Source: an uncultured Cellvibrio sp.
Lineage (GTDB): Bacteria > Pseudomonadota > Gammaproteobacteria > Pseudomonadales > Cellvibrionaceae
Assembly (NCBI GenBank): GCA_946482345.1
Contig: CAMLRJ010000067.1
Location: forward strand, 1-10,881
Direction: 5' to 3'
DNA: 10,881 nt
This document shows, in pieces, positions 5,897-10,881 of the stretch. A program made the position numbers and the translations under genes. Numbering within the stretch: position 1 is the stretch's first letter; every line of letters starts with the position of its first letter. The notes under the pieces are model-generated. The model was not told the origin of the DNA. It worked only from the letters and a program-made list of their open reading frames with translations, and made no database searches.

Positions 5897-7252
5897 TCAA
5901 ACAGGAATTCCTACAGGAACAGAAGTCACTTTTTTCGCCTGTGTCCCCTCAGGCGCTTTATACAAATCCGCTTTGTCACCTAATTGATCACGCACACGAA
6001 TCATGGAAAACATACCGCCCATTTCCAATTTTCCGTAATTGCCTTCGCCCATCATCATTGGCAATGTGTTTTCAGGGCCAGGCATGTGTCCCATATCGGT
6101 GTGAACCTGATGTTCTGCCATTCCGCTTTCACCCATGGCCATGTAATCAGGCAGAACTTTATTGATTTGTGCTTCCGGTTGTTTTACGCCAATCATATTG
6201 TGCACATCATGTCCCATTGCATTCATGGTGTGATGGCTCATGTGACAATGAAATGCCCAATCGCCGGGGACAGCAATAAATTCCAGATCACGCGTTTGTC
6301 CCACGCCGACAATTTCAGTGACTTCTTTTCGCCACTGATTTTGTGGCCAGCGACCACCGTCAGAACCTGTTACGTCAAATTGCACACCGTGCATATGAAT
6401 CGGGTGATTCCACATGGATAAATTACCTACACGAACACGTACACGTTCACCGGTTTGCGCGACCATGGATTCAATTGCAGGAAAAACTTTGCTATTCATT
6501 GTCCACAAATCAAATTCTGTCATCACATTGGGATCAGGCCGATAAGTGCCGGGATGCACTGCCCAGTTGTGCAACAAAATTGCATAATCGCGATCAATTT
6601 TTTCAGTGGAATTTTTGGGGTGAATAATAAACATGCCCATTAATCCCATCGCCATTTGCACCATTTCATCCGCATGCGGGTGATACATATGTGTGCCGTG
6701 TTGTTGCAAGGTAAATTCGTAAACAAATGTTTCACCGGGTTTAATCGGTGGTTGAGTTAAACCACTCACGCCATCCATCCCCCAGGGCAATAAAATGCCA
6801 TGCCAATGGATACTCGTATGTTCCGGTAATTTATTGGTGACATAAATTCGAACGCGATCACCTTCAACGGCTTCAATCGTCGGGCCGGGTGTGCTGCCGT
6901 TATAACCCCAGGCTTTTATTTTGGTGCCGGGTGCAAATTCATGTTCGATTTCTTCCGCGATTAAATGAAATTCTTTCACGCCTTCATTCATGCGATATGA
7001 CAAGGTGCGGCCATTAGGTGTAATCACCGGACGATAACCTTGTGTAGTCATGTCTGTTTTTTTTGTGCTGACGGCAGGAATATTTTTGGTGCTAACAGCA
7101 TTTTTTTTCTGTGGCTTATGTGCAGAGTGATCCATTGAATGATTATGGTGGCCTGAATGATCTTCTGCTGCGGATAAACGCAAACTGCTGGCAATCAATC
7201 CCGCACCCAAACCCAGAGTGCTACCTAATAATAAATGACGACGACTAATCAT
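5897..7252 (-). CDS. Tat-exported multicopper oxidase, copper resistance
   Basis: 451 residues. The N-terminus S3-R-R-H-L-L-L with a hydrophobic stretch to about 24 is a twin-arginine signal, so the enzyme is probably folded with copper and exported to the periplasm. All four copper motifs are present: H149-W-H151, H191-P-H193, H283-P-I-H286-M-H288, and H335-C336-H337-x3-H341-x4-M346. These supply the type 1 site and the trinuclear cluster. A His-rich stretch (31-45) follows the signal and a Met/His-rich region lies at about 371-417, likely extra copper-binding or Cu(I)-oxidation segments. It is the CopA/PcoA- or CueO-like 'copper oxidase' type, expected to oxidise Cu(I) to Cu(II) with O2. 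It begins 2 bp after the upstream gene's stop, with AGGGG as ribosome site inside that gene, so the pair is cotranscribed. Confidence 0.93.
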   Translation of the reverse strand: MISRRHLLLGSTLGLGAGLIASSLRLSAAEDHSGHHNHSMDHSAHKPQKKNAVSTKNIPAVSTKKTDMTTQGYRPVITPNGRTLSYRMNEGVKEFHLIAEEIEHEFAPGTKIKAWGYNGSTPGPTIEAVEGDRVRIYVTNKLPEHTSIHWHGILLPWGMDGVSGLTQPPIKPGETFVYEFTLQQHGTHMYHPHADEMVQMAMGLMGMFIIHPKNSTEKIDRDYAILLHNWAVHPGTYRPDPNVMTEFDLWTMNSKVFPAIESMVAQTGERVRVRVGNLSMWNHPIHMHGVQFDVTGSDGGRWPQNQWRKEVTEIVGVGQTRDLEFIAVPGDWAFHCHMSHHTMNAMGHDVHNMIGVKQPEAQINKVLPDYMAMGESGMAEHQVHTDMGHMPGPENTLPMMMGEGNYGKLEMGGMFSMIRVRDQLGDKADLYKAPEGTQAKKVTSVPVGIPV

Positions 7253-7254
7253 AA

Positions 7255-8745
7255 TCAGTGCCCCTGATGATGGTTGTGTGAATCAGATTCCTGAGATTTT
7301 TTTGCATCACTATCCTGTTGATGATGTTTGTGTTGATGATGTTTGTGATGGTCATGATCCATCATGTGATGATCATGGTTTTCATCTTCTGTTATTGCAT
7401 TTACAGGCAAGGCTTGTCCTATTGCCAATTCCAGTTGACTGCGTGAGTGCCAATAATGTTTTAATTCATCTGTGTAATCATGAGCCAAACGAATTTCCTG
7501 ACGTTTGATAGCCAATAATTCAAACGGGCTGGTCAGCATAAAATTCACTTCACGGTTTGAAAGTGCTACACGTTTTTTTGCAATTTGTACTGCCTGCGCA
7601 AGAATGGTTAATTGTTTTTTGGCTGATGACATTTGGTTCAGCGCTTGTGCAACCTGGGTATTGATATCCAAACCGGCTTTTTGCAATTGTGCTTGTGCCA
7701 ATGCAATTTTTGCATCCATAGCCGCAATTTTTCCTTGCCCTCTGTTAAACACCGGCAAGGACAATTCAATTTCAGGGCCAACACTGGTGTTGCCATCCGG
7801 TTCGCGTTCAAGGTTGATGCCCGCTTGCATATCGCGCCATCCATTTTCCTGTGTAACCAATTGGCGGCGCTTTTCCAGAATCGTCAAGTGCCGATTGATA
7901 ATCTGCATATCCAGTCGTGAGAATTTTGCTTTTTCCAACATCATCAGTTGATCAAAGTTTTCTTCAGGCAAGGCTGTTAATTGCACGGGTAGTCTTAAAG
8001 GTGTTGCGGATGGCAAACCCAGACTATTCATAAGTTGTAATAACGAATCCTGTGCATTGGCTTTGCGTTCTTCCAGATTTTTTTGTGCCAGACGCAATTC
8101 ATTGTCGTAATACAAAAAATTATTTTCCGACAGGTTCCCTGCTTGATACAGGGAAAGCGCTAATTGCTGGCGAGCCAAAGTCGCTTGATACATATGATCC
8201 TGAATTTGCACATGTTGTTGGTCAGCAACAGCAGAAAAATAAAGTTCACTGGTATTGGCGATTAATTCCTGTAATTGGATTTGCAAATTCAGTTGGGTGT
8301 TAATCAGGCTTTCGGCGGCCAATTGTCGTCGTAACGGGCGGGTGAATAAATCGAGCAAGGGTTGGCTTAATCCAAATTCCAGTTTCCAGTCGCTGCTATC
8401 TTCAGGTTTCATTGCCCCCAATGTGATATGGGGATTACGAATTAATTCTGCTTGCAAATTTTCTGCATTGGCAATACCCAGTTGCGCCATTTGTATGCGT
8501 ACCTGAGGTGAATGGCTTAACAGTGTTTGTATGGCTTGTTGCAAACTGAACTGATCAGTCACTGCATTGTTTTCAGTATTGGCCGATGTGTGTATCACTG
8601 AAAAATTAATACCGGGATATTTTTTACTTAAGGCTTGTTCAATATCAATTGCTGCGTTTGTCGATGGCCGGTTTGTACAACCGCTAAATAGTAAGGCGAT
8701 AAAGACAAGCCACGCCAGTCGCCTGATTATGTAAATGTTCATCAT
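7255..8745 (-). CDS. TolC-family outer-membrane lipoprotein with His-rich C-terminal tail (copper efflux)
   Basis: 496 residues from the ATG at 8745. A basic start MMNIYIIRR, hydrophobic helix and lipobox L-F-S-G-C give a lipoprotein signal. Paired long helical halves with Leu/Gln/Ala-rich coiled-coil character (e.g. AELIRNPHITLGAMKPE, and its partner GINLEREPDGNTSVGPE) mark the outer-membrane efflux family (CusC/CzcC-like). The last 42 residues hold 15 His with Asp and Gln, a probable metal-binding tail. The frame continues to a TTG at 8790, but that start has no ribosome site and would bury the signal peptide; GGA stands before ATG 8745. No membrane-fusion or RND pump gene is next to it, so it may work with the oxidase, in the role CopB has beside CopA, or with a pump elsewhere. 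Confidence 0.88.
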   Translation of the reverse strand: MMNIYIIRRLAWLVFIALLFSGCTNRPSTNAAIDIEQALSKKYPGINFSVIHTSANTENNAVTDQFSLQQAIQTLLSHSPQVRIQMAQLGIANAENLQAELIRNPHITLGAMKPEDSSDWKLEFGLSQPLLDLFTRPLRRQLAAESLINTQLNLQIQLQELIANTSELYFSAVADQQHVQIQDHMYQATLARQQLALSLYQAGNLSENNFLYYDNELRLAQKNLEERKANAQDSLLQLMNSLGLPSATPLRLPVQLTALPEENFDQLMMLEKAKFSRLDMQIINRHLTILEKRRQLVTQENGWRDMQAGINLEREPDGNTSVGPEIELSLPVFNRGQGKIAAMDAKIALAQAQLQKAGLDINTQVAQALNQMSSAKKQLTILAQAVQIAKKRVALSNREVNFMLTSPFELLAIKRQEIRLAHDYTDELKHYWHSRSQLELAIGQALPVNAITEDENHDHHMMDHDHHKHHQHKHHQQDSDAKKSQESDSHNHHQGH

Positions 8746-8844
8746 TAGGTTATCCAATTTTTTAAATAGAGAGTTTTGCAAAGGTCTCAAATGAGATATT
8801 TGAAAAAATATTTTTCGTCTAAAAAACCATGCGATGTATTTGTA
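8746..8844 (-). other. 99-bp AT-rich gap within the copper cluster
   Basis: It separates the Cys/His-rich gene from the TolC-family gene. It contains a short palindrome TCTCAAATGAGA (8785-8796) and an AT-only near-palindrome (about 8802-8816). I see no clear promoter, terminator or CueR-type operator. The palindrome could be an operator or chance. Confidence 0.35.
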
Positions 8845-9237
8845 CTAGTGTTGCGGTGGTCGTTGTGGAGTTGGCAATACAGGTTGTGCAGGTGTAGGTG
8901 TGATATAGGGAGAATAATGGCGACTGAATTCAATTTTGTAAGGAATTAAATCCGCTAATAAAATCACACAATGCCAATGACAAACAAACTGGCAATGGTT
9001 GCAAGGAGTATTGGATGTTTCGTTTGATGTTTGAATATTATCGGCAGTGGTTTGAATATCTGATGTTTGATGACAGGGATGTGAAGGCATTGGCTCTGTT
9101 TTATCCAGAGTATTTTTTCCGTCGCTCAATACAGCTTCCATGTTCACACAATGCGACCATTGGCCTGCAATTGCCTGCAGCGGTAGCCACACACAGAGGG
9201 CAATAACAATAATAGGCAGGCGTTTGCGTGCGATCAT
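8845..9237 (-). CDS. Small exported Cys/His-rich protein, probable copper binding
   Basis: 130 residues. It begins with a Sec signal (MIARKR, then a hydrophobic core to A24/G25). Cys and His are clustered: H29-C30, H53-P-C-H56, then C79-N-H-C82-x3-C86-H-W-H-C90. The C-terminus is Pro-rich (PTPAQPVLPTPQRPPQ). I do not recognise a named family with confidence. Small Cys/His exported proteins (DUF2946 or CopL-like) are often found in copper and cation efflux operons, and the metal-ligand pattern supports Cu binding or trafficking. A weakly hydrophobic stretch after C90 (VILLADLI) might be a short membrane contact. It starts 12 bp after the regulator's stop. Confidence 0.75.
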   Translation of the reverse strand: MIARKRLPIIVIALCVWLPLQAIAGQWSHCVNMEAVLSDGKNTLDKTEPMPSHPCHQTSDIQTTADNIQTSNETSNTPCNHCQFVCHWHCVILLADLIPYKIEFSRHYSPYITPTPAQPVLPTPQRPPQH

Positions 9238-9249
9238 TCAAAGTACCGG

Positions 9250-9735
9250 TTAATGGTGGCAAACCATTGCGTTCAATATTGGGCAATCAGGGCGAGAATC
9301 TCCGTGGCAGCGCTCGGCCAATTCACTTAATGCCTGTCGCATTTGTTGCAAGACCTGAATGCGTTCATCCATTTCTTTGATATGTTCCAAGGCCAATTTT
9401 TTTACATCGCCGCTGTTGCGATTCGAATCTTGCCAAAGACTGGTGAGTATTGCTATCTGTTTCATCGAAAATCCCAAATCGCGTGCGCTTTTAATAAAGC
9501 GCAGCAATTGAATGTCACGCGTTTGGTAGATTCGATAATTGGCATAAGTACGGTTGCCGGGTGATATCAACCCCAGAGTCTCATAATGGCGAATCATTTT
9601 GGCGCTGAGCCCGGTTAATTTCGCCGCTTCACCAATGCTGTGTAAACCCTGTGCATGCGCATCGGCTAGTTCCAGTGTTTTTTGCTTAACGGGTGTTTTG
9701 CGACCGGTAAGTTTTTTTGGGTTGTCGTGATTCAT
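9250..9735 (-). CDS. cueR: CueR-type Cu(I)-responsive MerR-family regulator
   Basis: 161 residues. The winged helix-turn-helix begins at S33-I-G-E-A-A-K-L-T-G and includes MIRHYETLGLISP (47-59) and the Y-A-N-Y-R-I-Y wing. A dimerisation helix follows (about 112-140). The metal loop C143-H-G-D-S-R-P-D-C151-P-I-L is the signature of CueR, where two Cys hold Cu(I). A second C-H-H lies at the very end. It has an N-terminal extension of about 30 residues compared with typical CueR (about 135). The ATG has a good GAGG site 7-8 bases upstream and no later Met is suitable, so the extension appears real. It follows the ATPase gene by 9 bp, so regulator and pump share a transcript. CueR activates promoters with 19-bp spacers; its target promoter is probably beyond the right edge. 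Confidence 0.92.
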   Translation of the reverse strand: MNHDNPKKLTGRKTPVKQKTLELADAHAQGLHSIGEAAKLTGLSAKMIRHYETLGLISPGNRTYANYRIYQTRDIQLLRFIKSARDLGFSMKQIAILTSLWQDSNRNSGDVKKLALEHIKEMDERIQVLQQMRQALSELAERCHGDSRPDCPILNAMVCHH

Positions 9736-9744
9736 CTGACTACC

Positions 9745-10881
9745 TCATTGTGCGGTTTCAAATTGGTCATGCAGTTTTAGCTTGCGTAATCTCAATGCAT
9801 TAGTCACAACAAATACACTGGATAAAGCCATAGCACCTGCGGCCAACATAGGCGACAGCAACCATCCATTAATTGGATAAGCAATACCGGCGGCGATAGG
9901 AATTAGCACCACATTGTAAGCAAATGCCCAAAACAAATTTTGTTTGATATTACGCATAGTCGCACGCGCCAGAGCAATACTCCGTGGCACGCCTTGTATA
10001 TTGCCGCTAGCCAATATTAAATCCGCGCTTTCAATGGCGACGTCCGTTCCTGTGCCTATTGCAAGGCCAAGATCAGCTTCTGCTAACGCAGGTGCATCGT
10101 TGATTCCATCGCCGACAAATGCAATTGCACCTTGTTGATTGCGCAATTCTTTTACCGCCGCCACTTTTTGTTCGGGCATAACTTCAGCAATCACCAGATC
10201 AATTCCCAATTCTTCTGCAATCACTTTTGCGGTGATTTGGTTGTCGCCTGTGATCATCGCAATTTTGAATCCCAATTTGTGCAAATTGTGTAGTGCTTCC
10301 CGAGTTCCCGGTTTTATGGTGTCAGCCAATGCCATAACCGCTGCTGCACGATTATTGACTGACATGTAGATGGGCGTTTTGCCTTGAGCCGATAATTTTT
10401 TTCCGGTTTCAGTTAACTCGCCCAGTGATATTCCTAAAAAATGAAACAAGCGATCAGCACCAATCACAATTTTTTCGCCCGATACATTGGCAGTGATTCC
10501 GTTGCCGGTAATGGTCTCGAAAGCTTCCAGTTTGCCGAGTGAAATAGAATTGATTTCAGCTGCTTTCACTAATGCATTGGCTATGGGGTGTTCCGAATGT
10601 TGTTCGGCTGCCGCTGCCAGTGACAGCAAATAATTTTTTTCAAAATCCACTGTGGTGACAAAATCGGTGAGTGAGGGTTTTCCTTCTGTTAATGTTCCGG
10701 TTTTATCGAAGGCAATGGTGTTGATTTCAGCAAGGCTTTGCAACGCACTGCCACGGCGAAATAATAACCCCATGTTAGCGGCGCGACCTGTGGCCACCAT
10801 AATGGATGTTGGAGTTGCCAAACCCATGGCGCAAGGGCAGGCGATAATCAACACCGCCACTGCATTGACTAACGCAAAACT
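9745..10881 (-). CDS. copA: Cu(I)-exporting P1B-type ATPase, N-terminal part cut by window edge
   Basis: 378 residues to the stop; the frame stays open to 10881. A GTG at 10860 is not the start, because it lies inside transmembrane segment 6 just before the CPC ion-binding motif (10831-10839). Further motifs are the phosphorylation site D-K-T-G-T (Asp codon 10705-10707), the S-E-H-P motif of P1B pumps, M-I-T-G-D-N, and G-D-G-I-N-D-A-P. The last two membrane helices carry Y-N and M-x-x-S-S, the Cu(I)-specific P1B-1 ligands. The missing half would hold the cytoplasmic metal-binding domains and the first helices. It moves Cu(I) from cytoplasm to periplasm, where the downstream exported proteins act. 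No defect is seen in the visible part. Confidence 0.95.
   Translation of the reverse strand, partial: SFALVNAVAVLIIACPCAMGLATPTSIMVATGRAANMGLLFRRGSALQSLAEINTIAFDKTGTLTEGKPSLTDFVTTVDFEKNYLLSLAAAAEQHSEHPIANALVKAAEINSISLGKLEAFETITGNGITANVSGEKIVIGADRLFHFLGISLGELTETGKKLSAQGKTPIYMSVNNRAAAVMALADTIKPGTREALHNLHKLGFKIAMITGDNQITAKVIAEELGIDLVIAEVMPEQKVAAVKELRNQQGAIAFVGDGINDAPALAEADLGLAIGTGTDVAIESADLILASGNIQGVPRSIALARATMRNIKQNLFWAFAYNVVLIPIAAGIAYPINGWLLSPMLAAGAMALSSVFVVTNALRLRKLKLHDQFETAQ

Noticed and set aside
5984..6643. Plus-strand frames opposite the multicopper oxidase
   Set aside because: Shadow frames of a well-conserved gene with all copper motifs on the minus strand; no ribosome sites or recognisable domains.
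7310..7380. Apparent short tandem repeats (GATGATGTTTGTG units), possible CRISPR or satellite
   Set aside because: They are His/Gln/Lys codons of the His-rich protein tail read on the other strand; no spacers or constant repeat unit.
8746..8790. Longer TolC-family protein starting at a TTG (8790)
   Set aside because: No ribosome site, a rare start codon, and 15 extra residues before an obvious lipoprotein signal.
10858..10860. GTG as start of the P-type ATPase
   Set aside because: It falls within a membrane helix just before the CPC motif, and the frame continues to the window edge with family-like sequence.

Overview
The window looks like chromosomal DNA of a moderately AT-rich Gram-negative bacterium. 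Two lipoprotein signals, a TolC-type outer-membrane factor, a Tat-exported multicopper oxidase and a CueR-type regulator fit a gammaproteobacterium; the exact genus is my inference and not fixed by the sequence. Three blocks are visible.

(1) 1-3220, minus strand: one very large open frame that runs off the left edge. It encodes a lipoprotein with a sugar-dehydrogenase-like beta-propeller containing Ca-binding-like loops, then a long HEAT-repeat array, then a CxxCH cytochrome c domain cut by the window edge. A 467-bp spacer (3221-3687) follows. It holds a possible minus-strand promoter, a strong GC-rich hairpin, and a well-formed plus-strand promoter pointing into block 2.

(2) 3671-5771, plus strand: a short array of integron gene cassettes with no integrase visible in the window (a CALIN-like array). 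Two complete, related attC sites (4426-4554 and 5189-5327) separate three cassettes. Each cassette's first bases are the complement of the 7-mer that opens its own attC (GTTAAAA/TTTTAAC, GTTAGAA/TTCTAAC, GTTAGCC/GGCTAAC). This fixes the cassette borders to the base. The third attC is broken after about 10 bp. The cassettes encode a HEPN-like protein with an R-x4-H motif, a membrane-anchored protein of unknown function, and a small secreted protein. A TTGACA-17-TAGAGT promoter lies just before the first cassette, in the place of an integron Pc promoter. This is the most unusual part of the window.

(3) 5897-10881, minus strand: a copper-resistance cluster in the order Cu(I) P1B-ATPase (cut by the right edge), cueR-type regulator, small Cys/His-rich exported protein, His-tailed TolC-family lipoprotein, and His/Met-rich multicopper oxidase. 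Spacings are 9, 12, about 99 and 2 bp, so at least two tightly coupled pairs exist. Together these genes would sense cytoplasmic Cu(I), pump it to the periplasm, oxidise or bind it there, and move it across the outer membrane. A hairpin terminator at 5862-5890 separates this cluster from the convergent cassette array.
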